64,000 nt of DNA from Ferdinandcohnia sp036962685 (GCF_036962685.1 NZ_JBALOP010000020.1:1-64000); one strand, 5' to 3'. Positions 43,247 to 52,210 are shown, counted from the first letter of the stretch. Numbers and translations: made by a program. The notes: a model not told the origin generated them from the sequence alone.

Positions 43247-43284
43247 AAGCCTGTATCAGTAAATTGATGCAGGCTTTTTTTTCG
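43247..43284 (+). terminator. Terminator of the metallophosphoesterase
   Basis: AGCCTG and CAGGCT flank a loop that can pair further (TATCA/TGATG), followed by eight T residues. Confidence 0.75.
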
Positions 43285-43345
43285 AATAAGAACCAATTCC
43301 TTAGAACAAATTAAGAAAAAGTTGGTTTCGAAAGGATTGTCATAC

Positions 43346-43843
43346 ATGATTAAAAATTCCATAAGAGTGTTTATTGTTTTATGTTCGGTCGCTGCAGCCG
43401 TACTTCTTCCTAAGAAATCGTACATAAAATATTTACCCGTTACCTTATTTTCCTCTTGCGTTGTCATGTTTGAGATCTTCTATTTTACAGTACATAAGCT
43501 TTGGAAGGTAAAAGGCGGCGTCGGTGCGTTGGTGTGTGACACCTGTATATTAATGTTGGGCCCTTATCTTTTTGCAAATTATTGGGTGTTCCACCTTTCA
43601 AAAGGGAAGTTTCTCCCATACACCATCATTAACCTTGTAGCAGATTGGATTTACGCATATCCAGTCGTATCATTGCTAAGAAAGCTACAATTTTTCAAGC
43701 TAAAAGTTAGTTCAGCCACGTTCTTTACACTAATTTTCTCAAATGCTCTTATGAATTTTATCTTCAACAAATTTTATGAGAAATGCATCGCTCCATATCA
43801 AACAACGAGTTACCGGGAATTCAATGAGGCTAACCTACCTTAA
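43346..43843 (+). CDS. Multi-pass membrane protein of unknown function
   Basis: The 165-residue protein has four hydrophobic segments with short basic loops and ends in a soluble tail (YEKCIAPYQTTSYREFNEANLP). I do not recognise the family with confidence; similar small integral membrane proteins are common in Bacillaceae and uncharacterised. ATG at 43346 has AAAGGA nine bases upstream; the longer TTG start would overlap that site. It is flanked by terminators. Confidence 0.7.
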   Translation: MIKNSIRVFIVLCSVAAAVLLPKKSYIKYLPVTLFSSCVVMFEIFYFTVHKLWKVKGGVGALVCDTCILMLGPYLFANYWVFHLSKGKFLPYTIINLVADWIYAYPVVSLLRKLQFFKLKVSSATFFTLIFSNALMNFIFNKFYEKCIAPYQTTSYREFNEANLP

Positions 43844-43858
43844 TAAATAACCCAAATA

Positions 43859-43902
43859 AAAAGAGACCTATTAATTCACCCCGAATTAATAGGTCTCTTT
43901 TA
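43859..43902 (+). terminator. Terminator of the membrane-protein gene
   Basis: AAAGAGACCTATTAATTC and GAATTAATAGGTCTCTTT form a long perfect hairpin ending in a T-tract. Confidence 0.9.
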
Positions 43903-44064
43903 AAATAATACTTTAAAAAGTTACTCATTAACGTGTTACTCCACTACAGTATCGGCCCCACCTTCGCCAAATACCATGATGACCACACATGTCATCCACC
44001 TGACTTCATTATAATTGACAGCGCTTTCATTTTCAATTAAAACATTTCTGCAAGTTTCGACACA

Positions 44065-44075
44065 GGGACGGTTCT
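44065..44075 (+). repeat. Short copy of the GGGACGGTTCT repeat motif
   Basis: GGGACGGTTCT also occurs, in the opposite sense, inside the hairpin at 45601-45647. The preceding stretch of about 150 bases after the terminator at 43902 holds no other recognised feature. Confidence 0.35.
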
Positions 44076-44095
44076 AGTGGTCCATCCAAAGTAAT

Positions 44096-44761
44096 TCAAC
44101 CCGTTTCCAAACCCGTATATTTAAGTGAATGCCTTTCTTTGAACCACTGAAAGGTCCAAATTGAAAACCCTACCCATGTGGCACTTGCAAAATAGCCACC
44201 GATAATATCGGTTGGGTAATGGACCCCCAGATAAATTCGACTCATCCCAATTCCGAAAATCATCATTGCACTAAATAATAGAAGCGCTGTTCTCCCCCAC
44301 CGTACTGGAATATGGCGCCACAACAGGAACGTAGAAATCCCATAAAACGTAAAAGCACTCATCGCATGGCCACTTGGAAAGCTATAGCCCGAGACTTCAA
44401 CCAATCGATGAAAGTCAGGTCTAGCCCGTTTAAACAATTCCTTCAGTAAATAGTTCAAAATCGGCGATCCAACCATGACTCCAACAAATAAAATGAGCTC
44501 GTAGCGATGCTTCAAAACTTTATATAGACAAAACAGAATAAAAATGGATAGCAAAATGATAACTGGAGCTGACCCAATAAACGAAAGGAACTTCATCAGG
44601 AAGGTTAGCCACACAGACTCTAACCCCTGTACCAGCGATATAATATGGCTATCAAAACGAATAATATCATGACCATGGACAAAATATGCTAGTAGACCAA
44701 ACACGATAAGAGAAAAAAGACAAAGGATAAAAGCAATAGATAACTGACTTTTTAATTTCAT
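44096..44761 (-). CDS. PAP2-family membrane phosphatase
   Basis: The 221-residue protein has about six membrane segments. The three PAP2 motifs are intact: KELFKRARPDF, YSFPSGHAMSAF and SRIYLGVHYPTDIIGG. Such enzymes dephosphorylate undecaprenyl pyrophosphate, phosphatidylglycerol phosphate or phosphatidate at the outer membrane face. Undecaprenyl pyrophosphate recycling is the common role in this family, but it is inferred here. Confidence 0.9.
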   Translation of the reverse strand: MKLKSQLSIAFILCLFSLIVFGLLAYFVHGHDIIRFDSHIISLVQGLESVWLTFLMKFLSFIGSAPVIILLSIFILFCLYKVLKHRYELILFVGVMVGSPILNYLLKELFKRARPDFHRLVEVSGYSFPSGHAMSAFTFYGISTFLLWRHIPVRWGRTALLLFSAMMIFGIGMSRIYLGVHYPTDIIGGYFASATWVGFSIWTFQWFKERHSLKYTGLETG

Positions 44762-44896
44762 TTACGGCACACTCTTCCCTTTTGATACCTTTAGTATTAT
44801 TAAATGAAAAAAGATTATACAAAATTGACTATTCCTCACTAAAAACGTCGGTGTGATAGAATAGAAGAACCTATATTAAAAAAGGTTGTGTGATGT

Positions 44897-45598
44897 GTGA
44901 AGCGAGTGCTTGCGATTAGTGATATTCACGGCGATTTAGATAAATTCGAGCGACTATTGGAGCTTGTACAATATGACCATAAGCATGATCAACTTTTGTT
45001 GCTAGGAGACTACGTTGATCGTGGACCACAGTCAAGGGCTGTTTTAGATAAAGTGATTCAATTACGAAGCCAGGGTGCGATTGCGTTGATTGGAAATCAT
45101 GAAAAAATGATGATGGATGCCTTTCGTGCTGATTCGATGAGTGTCAAAAGGTGGTTTTACAATGGTGGAATTAAAACCCTACAAAATTACGGCTATCACA
45201 TTGAAAAAGATGATGCAAACTACTGGTACACAACAGAGGAAATGCCAAACCTTCTTGAAATGAATGAAGAAATCGGTGCTCATTTAAAAATCCTAAAGGA
45301 ATTTCCTTACTACTATGAAACGGATACTCATATTTTTGTTCATGCTGGCGTTCATCCGGAAACACCATTAGAATCAACAAAACCCCATTTGCTGGTGTGG
45401 ATTCGAGAGGAATTTCACAATGGATATTCCGGAGAAAAGACAGTCGTCTTCGGCCATACACCTACAAAATACTTACATAAAAGCAATGAAATGTATTTCG
45501 GAGAAAATAACATCATCGGCATTGATGGCGGCTGTGCATATGGTGGAAGACTTTATTGCTATGACGCAACTAACTCACAAATTTATTTTGTCGAATAA
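44897..45598 (+). CDS. PPP-family phosphatase, PrpE-like
   Basis: The 233-residue phosphoesterase has the PPP signature: AISDIHGDLDKF, LLLGDYVDRGPQ, ALIGNHEKMM and VFGHTPTKYLH, with IIGIDGGCAYGGRL at the end. It resembles bacterial Ser/Thr-phosphatase-type enzymes and B. subtilis PrpE, which cleaves diadenosine tetraphosphate. The start is GTG with AAAGG upstream. It converges on the LysR gene with a repeat-derived hairpin between. Confidence 0.85.
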   Translation: MKRVLAISDIHGDLDKFERLLELVQYDHKHDQLLLLGDYVDRGPQSRAVLDKVIQLRSQGAIALIGNHEKMMMDAFRADSMSVKRWFYNGGIKTLQNYGYHIEKDDANYWYTTEEMPNLLEMNEEIGAHLKILKEFPYYYETDTHIFVHAGVHPETPLESTKPHLLVWIREEFHNGYSGEKTVVFGHTPTKYLHKSNEMYFGENNIIGIDGGCAYGGRLYCYDATNSQIYFVE

Positions 45599-45600
45599 TT

Positions 45601-45647
45601 ACCATGGGGTGGGTTCAAAGGGAACCAAGAGAACCGTCCCCATGGTT
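45601..45647. repeat. Repeat-derived hairpin at the end of the LysR gene
   Basis: ACCATGGGG and CCCCATGGT are inverted around a core holding GAACCGTCCC and TTGGTTCC-type sequence. The element overlaps the last codons of the LysR gene. It resembles GGGACGGTTCT repeats frequent between Bacillaceae genes and may also act as a weak terminator. Confidence 0.55.
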
Positions 45648-46523
45648 CCTTATGATTTCCACAAACTTTGTAGATGCGGGTGATAGTGGAACGTTTTTCA
45701 TGTAACAGATGCCGATGCTTCGTTTTGGAACTTCTTCTTTTAGCCGCACCTTATGTAAGATTCCCTTCTCTAAATATTCCTGAGAAAACTCCTTGGTGAC
45801 ACAAGCAATACCTAGATTAATTTTTGCAAACTCAAGTAGGAGGTCGTGGGAGCCCAGTTCAAACTCAGGTGAGATTCTTAAGCCCTTTGATAACAAAAAA
45901 TCGTCCACATATTTTCGCGAAACAGATTTTGGTTCTAGAATAATTAAAGGATGTTTCAGTAATTCAGTTAAACTCACTTGCCTTGGTAAACGTTTTTTAT
46001 ATTTTTCTCCACACACAAAAATATCATGAATATCCATGCACGGGATTTGTGCCAGGGCAGGATCATCGACAGGGAAATTACATATGGCAAGATCAACCTC
46101 GCCCATCTTCAATAAAGAAATAAGTTCCTGGGTAGTCCCGTTTTCGATGATAAACTTAATATTGGGATATTCCATGTGGAAGGTTTCTAAGTATGTCAGT
46201 AAAAAGTACTTTGAAATCGTATCCCCTACACCAATTATCAATTCGCCTTTTGTTAAATTCTTGATTTCTAAAATCATTTCCTCCCCGACTTTGAGGAGAT
46301 TCATTGCAGAATGGACATATTCAAATAATAGCTTCCCCTCATTGGTCAAAGAAACCCCTTTTGGAGTCCGATTAAATAACCGTATGTCCAGTTCTCTTTC
46401 CAGCTGCATCATTGCCTGACTAACCGCGGGCTGTGTCATGTAAAGTTCCCTTGCCGCTTTTGAAAAGCTACCATTTTTAGCAACTATACTAAAAACCTTA
46501 TATAAATCTAATTTACCTATCAT
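45615..46523 (-). CDS. LysR-family transcriptional regulator
   Basis: The 302-residue regulator has an N-terminal winged helix (FSIVAKNGSFSKAARELYMTQPAVSQAMMQLERELDIRLFNR) and a periplasmic-binding-like effector domain. It is divergent from the CofE-like gene with about 120 bases between, the usual LysR arrangement, so that gene is its probable target. The ATG at 46523 with AAGGGTG upstream is preferred. The final ten residues (NHGDGSLGSL) are encoded by a repeat-like hairpin and are probably an acquired tail. Confidence 0.9.
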   Translation of the reverse strand: MIGKLDLYKVFSIVAKNGSFSKAARELYMTQPAVSQAMMQLERELDIRLFNRTPKGVSLTNEGKLLFEYVHSAMNLLKVGEEMILEIKNLTKGELIIGVGDTISKYFLLTYLETFHMEYPNIKFIIENGTTQELISLLKMGEVDLAICNFPVDDPALAQIPCMDIHDIFVCGEKYKKRLPRQVSLTELLKHPLIILEPKSVSRKYVDDFLLSKGLRISPEFELGSHDLLLEFAKINLGIACVTKEFSQEYLEKGILHKVRLKEEVPKRSIGICYMKNVPLSPASTKFVEIIRNHGDGSLGSL

Positions 46524-46641
46524 ATAACTCACCCTTATACCCATTATTAGATATATTAATTTTACTTATATCACATAATAGATGTATAGTACTAGTGGAT
46601 ACTAATTACATTAATCTTATCAGCATGTAGGAGTGATCGTT

Positions 46642-47832
46642 TTGGAAAGAGTAGTAGGAACAGTTGCAAGAGGTTTACGTGGACCTATCATCAATAAGGG
46701 TGACAGCATTGAGCAAATTGTTGTTGATACTGTATTAAAGGCTTCTGAGGTCGAGGGCTTTGCAATTCAGGATAAAGACATCATCACTATTACTGAGTCT
46801 ATTGTGGCTCGCGCTCAAGGAAACTATGCGACCATTAATGATATCTCGAAGGATGTAGAAGCAAAATTCGGCGATGACACAATTGGCGTCATATTCCCGA
46901 TTCTAAGCCGTAACCGTTTTGCAATCTGTCTTCGTGGAATCGCGAAAGGTGCAAAGAAAATTGTCCTAATGTTAAGCTATCCTTCAGATGAAGTGGGTAA
47001 CCATCTTGTGGACCTCGACCTTCTTGATGAAAAAGGTGTAAACCCTTGGACAGATGTTTTAACAGAACAGCAATTCCGTGACCTTTTCGGACACAATAAA
47101 CATCCTTTTACTGGTGTAGATTACATTGATTACTATAAATCATTAATTGAAGAATACGGGGTTGAATGTGAGGTTATCTTCTCAAATAATCCAAAAACCA
47201 TTCTAGACTATACAAAGAGCGTGTTAACTTGTGACATCCATACAAGAATTCGCACAAAGAGAATTTTAAAAGCAAATGGCGGCGAAAAGGTATACAGCCT
47301 TGATAATATTCTTGCAGAATCAATCAACGGAAGTGGCTATAATGAACAATATGGTTTACTTGGCTCTAACAAAGCTACAGAGGAAAGCATAAAGCTCTTC
47401 CCACGTAATTGCCAGCCAATCGTTGACAAAATCCAGGAACTTCTTAAAGAGAAAACTGGTAAAAATGTAGAGGTTATGGTTTACGGAGACGGTGCGTTTA
47501 AAGACCCAGTCGGAAAGATTTGGGAGCTTGCTGATCCAGTTGTTTCCCCTGCCTATACTGCAGGTCTTGAAGGTACACCAAATGAAGTAAAATTAAAATA
47601 CCTTGCTGATAACAATTTTGCGGATTTAAAAGGTGAAGAGCTTAAAAATGCAATTTCTGAGTTTATCGCAAACAAAGAAGGTGACCTTGTTGGTCAAATG
47701 GAGGCACAAGGTACAACACCTAGAAGATTAACTGACCTTATTGGTTCTCTTTCTGACTTAACATCAGGAAGCGGAGACAAAGGTACTCCATTCGTCTTCA
47801 TCCAGGGTTATTTTGATAACTATACAAAATAA
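46642..47832 (+). CDS. Coenzyme F420-0:L-glutamate ligase (CofE)-like protein
   Basis: The 396-residue protein belongs to the F420-0:gamma-glutamyl ligase family: VARGLRGPIINKGDSIEQIVVDTV, KDIITITESIVARAQGNY, VIFPILSRNRFAICLRGIAKGAKKIVLMLSYPSDEVGN and VMVYGDGAFKDPVGKIWELADPVVSPAYTAGL. CofE adds glutamate to deazaflavin F420, but I see no other F420 gene here and most Bacilli are not known to make F420, so the true acceptor is unknown. The start is TTG with GTAGGAG eight bases upstream. A divergent LysR protein probably controls it. Confidence 0.85.
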   Translation: MERVVGTVARGLRGPIINKGDSIEQIVVDTVLKASEVEGFAIQDKDIITITESIVARAQGNYATINDISKDVEAKFGDDTIGVIFPILSRNRFAICLRGIAKGAKKIVLMLSYPSDEVGNHLVDLDLLDEKGVNPWTDVLTEQQFRDLFGHNKHPFTGVDYIDYYKSLIEEYGVECEVIFSNNPKTILDYTKSVLTCDIHTRIRTKRILKANGGEKVYSLDNILAESINGSGYNEQYGLLGSNKATEESIKLFPRNCQPIVDKIQELLKEKTGKNVEVMVYGDGAFKDPVGKIWELADPVVSPAYTAGLEGTPNEVKLKYLADNNFADLKGEELKNAISEFIANKEGDLVGQMEAQGTTPRRLTDLIGSLSDLTSGSGDKGTPFVFIQGYFDNYTK

Positions 47833-47855
47833 GTAGGTAAAAAACAGTCATATAG

Positions 47856-47884
47856 AACTCGCCATAGTAAAATGGGCGAGTTTC
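47856..47884 (+). terminator. Terminator of the CofE-like gene
   Basis: AACTCGCC and GGGCGAGTT form the stem, followed by TCTTTATT. Confidence 0.7.
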
Positions 47885-48029
47885 TTTATTAGGAAAACAC
47901 ACTAGCATACGTAAAATAAGCGGAGAATTTTCGGTTATATGCGAAATGAAGCTTATTTCGGGGTGAATAAGGGTAGGTTTTCCGATTATGCCCAGCAAAA
48001 TCCCCCATTTTCCAATTTTTCGAATCCAT

Positions 48030-48118
48030 AGGCGGAATATCTCCGTCTAGAAGGTTACTTTTAATGATTAATTACGAATTTGGCGAAATTTTTCCGTCTA
48101 TTTATCAGCTCGGATGCT
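48030..48118. repeat. Dispersed intergenic repeat, copy 2
   Basis: TTTTTCCGTCTATTTATCAGC and the following GGATGCT closely match the copy at 124-215, as does the earlier AGGCGGAATATCTCC block. The interval 47885-48150 contains nothing else that I recognise. In-frame codons upstream of the MscS start translate this repeat, which argues for the shorter start of that gene. Confidence 0.6.
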
Positions 48119-48163
48119 TGTGGTATTCTCTTACTAGGTAAAAAAGATAGGAAGGATGATAGT

Positions 48164-48976
48164 TTGATCAATTTAGTCAACTACAATTGGGAGGCCCTAC
48201 TCATCAATTCAGGTTTCACAATCTTAAAATTAATCGGGATCTTCATTGCGTTTTTCATTGTAAAAAAGATTGGAAACAAAGTCATTGACCGCACCTTTAC
48301 AAAATTACAGGATAAACAAAATATTTCTTTAGGACGAGCCCATACGCTTCAAAGGCTGATGGAAAATATCCTCTCCTATGCATTGATCTTTATTTTAGTT
48401 GCCTCCATATTTGACATCTTTAATATACCTGTTGCAAGTCTTATTGCCGGCGCTGGAGTCGTGGGACTAGCAATTGGTTTTGGAGCACAGGGACTAGTAA
48501 GTGATGTTGTAACTGGTTTCTTCTTACTATTAGAAAAGCAAATTGATGTGAACGATTATGTAACCCTTGGAGCCCTTGATGGAGTTGTTGAATCTGTAGG
48601 ATTACGTACCACACAAATTCGAGGATTTGATGGAACCCTACATTATATTCCGAATCGTGACATTAAGACTGTGAGTAACCATTCTCGAGGAAATATGCGC
48701 GCACTTGTTGATATAAAAATTGCTTACGACAAGGACATTGATCAAGCCATTATTGTAATGCAAGAAGCTTGCGACCGAGTTGCTGCCGATAATCCATCTA
48801 TTGTCGATGGACCAAAAGTCATTGGTGTTCAAGACATCGGAACCTCTGATATTGTGTTGCGTGTAATTGCTAAAACAGTAAATGGCGAGCAGTGGGAAGT
48901 TGAACGCCAATTGCGGAAAGCCATTAAGGAGGCATTTGACGCCGAAAAAGGTAATTCCAATGTCACATCAGAATAG
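48164..48976 (+). CDS. Small-conductance mechanosensitive channel, MscS family
   Basis: The 270-residue membrane protein has two or three transmembrane helices. The pore helix is glycine/alanine-rich (ASLIAGAGVVGLAIGFGAQGLVSDVVTGFFLLLE) and leads into the beta domain (DYVTLGALDGVVESVGLRTTQIRGFDGTLHYIPNRDI). It opens on membrane tension to protect against hypo-osmotic shock. The TTG start at 48164 has AGGAAGG eight bases upstream; longer versions would begin inside repeat DNA. It resembles B. subtilis YkuT/YfkC-type channels. Confidence 0.92.
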   Translation: MINLVNYNWEALLINSGFTILKLIGIFIAFFIVKKIGNKVIDRTFTKLQDKQNISLGRAHTLQRLMENILSYALIFILVASIFDIFNIPVASLIAGAGVVGLAIGFGAQGLVSDVVTGFFLLLEKQIDVNDYVTLGALDGVVESVGLRTTQIRGFDGTLHYIPNRDIKTVSNHSRGNMRALVDIKIAYDKDIDQAIIVMQEACDRVAADNPSIVDGPKVIGVQDIGTSDIVLRVIAKTVNGEQWEVERQLRKAIKEAFDAEKGNSNVTSE

Positions 48977-49012
48977 CAAAAGCCTATTTAAATTGGCCCT
49001 CGATAAATTGAA

Positions 49013-49046
49013 AAGGGACATCCGTTTGACTGGATGCCCCTTTTTT
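49013..49046. terminator. Terminator between mscS-like and SDR genes
   Basis: AAGGGACATCC and GGATGCCCCTT (one mismatch) with a T-run after it on the plus strand lie between the two convergent genes. Confidence 0.75.
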
Positions 49047-49064
49047 TATATCTATTAGTTACGA

Positions 49065-49802
49065 TTATTGTGCAGTGTATCCGCCGTCAACGATTAAGCT
49101 GTTACCTGTCATGAATGTGGAATCGTCACTAGCAAGGAATAATACAGCTTTCGCCATTTCTTCTGCTTGTCCAAGACGTTTCATTGGAGTCATACCGCGT
49201 AATACCTCTTTGCTTTCTTCAGGAATAATTGGAGTATCAATGAATCCCGGGCATAAAGCATTTACACGAATATTCTTTTCTGCATATTCAAGTGCAAGAG
49301 AACGAGTTAAGTTCACTACGCCAGCTTTTGCTGCGTTATAAGCTGCTGAACCTGGAGATCCAACCCAACCGTACATAGATGCAGTGTTTACGATTACTCC
49401 ACCATCAGCTTTTAAGAATTCACGAATTGCTTCACGAGCTACTAAGAAAACTCCGTCTAAGTCTACATTTACTGTATTTCTCCACTCAGAGTATTCTAAC
49501 TCATGTGATGGTTGAACGCGACCAATTCCTGCGTTATTGAAAACAACATCCACTTTTCCAAAAGCTTCAATTGTTTGTTTATAGATATTTGCTACTTCTT
49601 CTTCACTTGTAATGTTTGCTTTCACAAATAAAGCTTCTGCGTTTAGCGCTTTCAATTCTGCTTCAAAAGCTTTTCCTTTTTCTTCGTTTAAGTCTACTAG
49701 AACAACCTTTGCTCCTTCTTCAACAAATAAACGAGCAGTTGCTGCTCCAATTCCTGAAGCTCCCCCAGTTATGATTGCCACTTTATCTTGTAATTTTCCC
49801 AT
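49065..49802 (-). CDS. Short-chain dehydrogenase/reductase
   Basis: The 245-residue classical SDR has TGGASGIGAATARLF (NAD(P) binding), NNAG, the catalytic serine in VNTASMYGW and YNAAK. The C-terminal FMTGNSLIVDGGYTAQ is typical of FabG/glucose-dehydrogenase-like proteins. AAGGGGG precedes the ATG. A TetR-family gene is divergent, with about 200 bp between, and probably controls it. Substrate is not predictable. Confidence 0.92.
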   Translation of the reverse strand: MGKLQDKVAIITGGASGIGAATARLFVEEGAKVVLVDLNEEKGKAFEAELKALNAEALFVKANITSEEEVANIYKQTIEAFGKVDVVFNNAGIGRVQPSHELEYSEWRNTVNVDLDGVFLVAREAIREFLKADGGVIVNTASMYGWVGSPGSAAYNAAKAGVVNLTRSLALEYAEKNIRVNALCPGFIDTPIIPEESKEVLRGMTPMKRLGQAEEMAKAVLFLASDDSTFMTGNSLIVDGGYTAQ

Positions 49803-49998
49803 GATGTAATCCCCCTTAAGATATAATATGGATATAGTATTACCCAATGCTAGAGAGTAATACAAACGGTGTTGTCACCATTTGTTCACAATTTTATTCT
49901 ACTATTCTGGTTATAATAAACAATCATCAAAGAAAATCAAAATGTCTAATTAATAGACACTTTTAATAAAAATGTCTTTTTTGGGGGAGGTTTTTTTA

Positions 49999-50607
49999 AT
50001 GAATGATGAATATGAATTGGACGATAGTTTGAAACGCCGAAATCGAACAAAAGAACATTTAAAGCTTGCCCTCATCGACCTGATCAAGGAAAAGGGGTAC
50101 CATTCGGTTTCTGTAAAGGACATTGTCAATAAGGCTTCCTATAATCGCAGTACCTTCTATGTCCACTACCATGACAAAATCGATTTAGCAGAGGATTTAC
50201 TAGATTCCATGATGACAGGATTATGGAATTCTGTAGGAAAACCATATTCATCAGGGCAAAGGGTATATACATCAAAGATCGGTAAACCGTCTTTTCATAT
50301 TGTGTCCTTTATTGATGAGCATCGAAACTTTTTTGAACTCATTAAATATGACGATACATTGCCAGGGTTACACACCATTTTTCCGCAAACCATTTTAAAA
50401 ATATATCAAGAAAAATTTATATTTGAAACAATCAACAACATTCCAGTCAACATGGACTATTTCAAACGTTACACAGCTTACGGCTTTTACGGGCTTATCC
50501 AAAATTGGATAACAAGTGGATTTAGGGCAACTCAGGCTGAGTTTATTGAGGAAGTCATTGATTTAACAAAAACGCATATATACTCATTTAAATATACTGG
50601 TAACTAA
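49999..50607 (+). CDS. TetR-family transcriptional regulator
   Basis: The 202-residue protein begins with a TetR DNA-binding domain (NRTKEHLKLALIDLIKEKGYHSVSVKDIVNKASYNRSTFYVHYHDKIDLAEDLL), followed by a helical effector domain. GGGGGAGG precedes the ATG used. It is divergent from the SDR gene, its probable target. The effector is unknown. Confidence 0.9.
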   Translation: MNDEYELDDSLKRRNRTKEHLKLALIDLIKEKGYHSVSVKDIVNKASYNRSTFYVHYHDKIDLAEDLLDSMMTGLWNSVGKPYSSGQRVYTSKIGKPSFHIVSFIDEHRNFFELIKYDDTLPGLHTIFPQTILKIYQEKFIFETINNIPVNMDYFKRYTAYGFYGLIQNWITSGFRATQAEFIEEVIDLTKTHIYSFKYTGN

Positions 50608-50642
50608 AAGGATGGGTTCTTTATGTGAACCCGTCCTTTTTA
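50607..50642. terminator. Terminator between the TetR and uracil-DNA glycosylase genes
   Basis: AAAGGATGGGTTC and GAACCCGTCCTTT with a T-run form a hairpin between convergent genes. Confidence 0.8.
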
Positions 50643-51218
50643 ATAGATTTGTCTCCGAAGCTCTGACGCAACTAATTGCATATCCTCCAACAAAAGCGGA
50701 TACAAGTTTGGTCTTCTTCTTGCAGCGAGCGGATGATACGCGACAGTCGTTTGATAGCCATTTATCTGGTAAAAGTTTCCCCTCAGCCCTTTCACTTCAA
50801 GCTCGGGATTACCGAAAAATGACTGAACGGCAACATTTCCAAGACAAATAATCAACTTAGGTTTATGTTCTTCCAATTGGGCATACAAATGACGGATACA
50901 AATTTCCCTTGTTTTTTCCTTGTCATAGGCTTTTACCGGTCTTCTTTTTAAAATATACGTTACATACAATTGCTCTTTATCTATACCTGCTTCATGAGCC
51001 GCTTTCTGCAAGGTCTGCCTTGTTCCACAAATCATTGGATTGCCTTCACGGTCTTCTCGTGCACCTGGATTATCTAAAATAATCATAATAGGTGCTTTTG
51101 GATTCCCCTCACCCCATGTCATTCGCGACCCTTGCTGGTACAAACCGCACTCCTTACAATCCTTCTGATCTTCAGGCGGTGGGTCCTCATTCCACATAAC
51201 TGGACAAAATGAATTCAC
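50640..51218 (-). CDS. Uracil-DNA glycosylase superfamily protein
   Basis: The 192-residue protein resembles iron-sulfur-type uracil-DNA glycosylases (family 4/5-like). Cysteines occur at NSFCPVMW and CKECGLY, plus MICGT. The glycosylase motifs are WGEGNPKAPIMIILDNPGAREDREGN, LYVTYILKRRP, LIICLGNVAVQSFF and TTVAYHPLAARRRP. It would excise uracil from DNA in base-excision repair. The GTG at 51218 with AAGGAG ten bases upstream is preferred. The assignment to a numbered family is uncertain. Confidence 0.82.
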   Translation of the reverse strand: MNSFCPVMWNEDPPPEDQKDCKECGLYQQGSRMTWGEGNPKAPIMIILDNPGAREDREGNPMICGTRQTLQKAAHEAGIDKEQLYVTYILKRRPVKAYDKEKTREICIRHLYAQLEEHKPKLIICLGNVAVQSFFGNPELEVKGLRGNFYQINGYQTTVAYHPLAARRRPNLYPLLLEDMQLVASELRRQIY

Positions 51219-51259
51219 ATACCTCACACTCCTTGAGGTTAGGATAACCAAAATAAAAA

Positions 51260-51293
51260 AAATCTGGACTGTTTACTAAGTCCAGATTTTTTA
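51260..51293. terminator. Terminator after the TauE/SafE gene
   Basis: AAAATCTGGACT and AGTCCAGATTTT with a T-run follow the minus-strand stop codon and isolate it from the glycosylase gene. Confidence 0.85.
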
Positions 51294-52028
51294 TTATAGT
51301 ACATTTTCACTGACGATTTGAAAAATAAGAAGCACTGTTACAATCCTTAAAATTGGCTTTACATACTGGGGCTTTAGCTTTTGAGCAATACGCACCCCAA
51401 TTTGTGCTCCTGTAAAAGAACCTAGCAACAACGCAATTGTAACAGGCCAAATAATTTGACCTGTCGCAATGTATGTGATTGCAGCCCCAAAACAACTAGA
51501 GAACGTAGCAAGTCGTACCAAGCCAACTGCTCGAATATATGCGATGTTTAAGTGATTATATAGATAGAGCATTAATGTGCCCTGTCCAGGACCAAACAAC
51601 CCATCATAAATTCCAATACTGTATAGCCCCGGTGCACTGACTTTACTGAACTTCAGAGGCTCATTTCCGGTAAAATTCCCTTTTCCGATAAAAGAAACAA
51701 TAAAAGCAAATAATAACAGGACAATCGCAACTATATACATATTTTCCGCTGAAATCCGTGAAGCAATAAAGCCCCCGCTGACCCCACCAGCCAAGCTAAC
51801 AGGTATAATCCAAGCGGATTCTTTTAATGAGAGTTCCTTTTTTCGCATTAAGTAGAAAAAACTTGAGAACGAGCTTATTGTGTTTGAAACTTTATTCGCT
51901 CCAATTGCCGAATGAACAGGCACACCTAAAAGCAACATTGACGGCAAGCTAATCAATCCCCCACCACCAGCAAGTGTCCCTAAAGTCGTCGCACATATCC
52001 CAATAAAAAATAGAATAATATATTCCAT
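51294..52028 (-). CDS. TauE/SafE-family sulfite exporter-like permease
   Basis: The 244-residue membrane protein has seven or eight hydrophobic segments in two related halves, each with the glycine/proline signature (TLAGGGGLISLPSMLLLGVPVHSAIGANKVSNT and GIYDGLFGPGQGTLMLYLYNH). Members export sulfite, sulfoacetate or other anions, or serve unknown uptake. AGGGGTGG precedes the ATG used. Nothing nearby fixes the substrate. Confidence 0.88.
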   Translation of the reverse strand: MEYIILFFIGICATTLGTLAGGGGLISLPSMLLLGVPVHSAIGANKVSNTISSFSSFFYLMRKKELSLKESAWIIPVSLAGGVSGGFIASRISAENMYIVAIVLLLFAFIVSFIGKGNFTGNEPLKFSKVSAPGLYSIGIYDGLFGPGQGTLMLYLYNHLNIAYIRAVGLVRLATFSSCFGAAITYIATGQIIWPVTIALLLGSFTGAQIGVRIAQKLKPQYVKPILRIVTVLLIFQIVSENVL

Positions 52029-52210
52029 TTCGTACCACCCCTTGTACCTTAAGTATAGTAGCAAAAAAGTGATAAAGAAATTTAATCTTTATTATGAAAA
52101 TGGATAAGTTTTCCCTATGGACCAGACACAAAATGTTAACAGAATTTTCATATTTATTTAGTTAGTTTTCTTTTAAAATAAGGATAGAAATATAGAAAGG
52201 AAGTGGAAGT

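Noticed and set aside
48080..48163. Longer N-terminus for the MscS-like protein
   Set aside because: The extra codons translate a dispersed intergenic repeat found also near position 190, and a better-placed ribosome binding site lies before the TTG at 48164.
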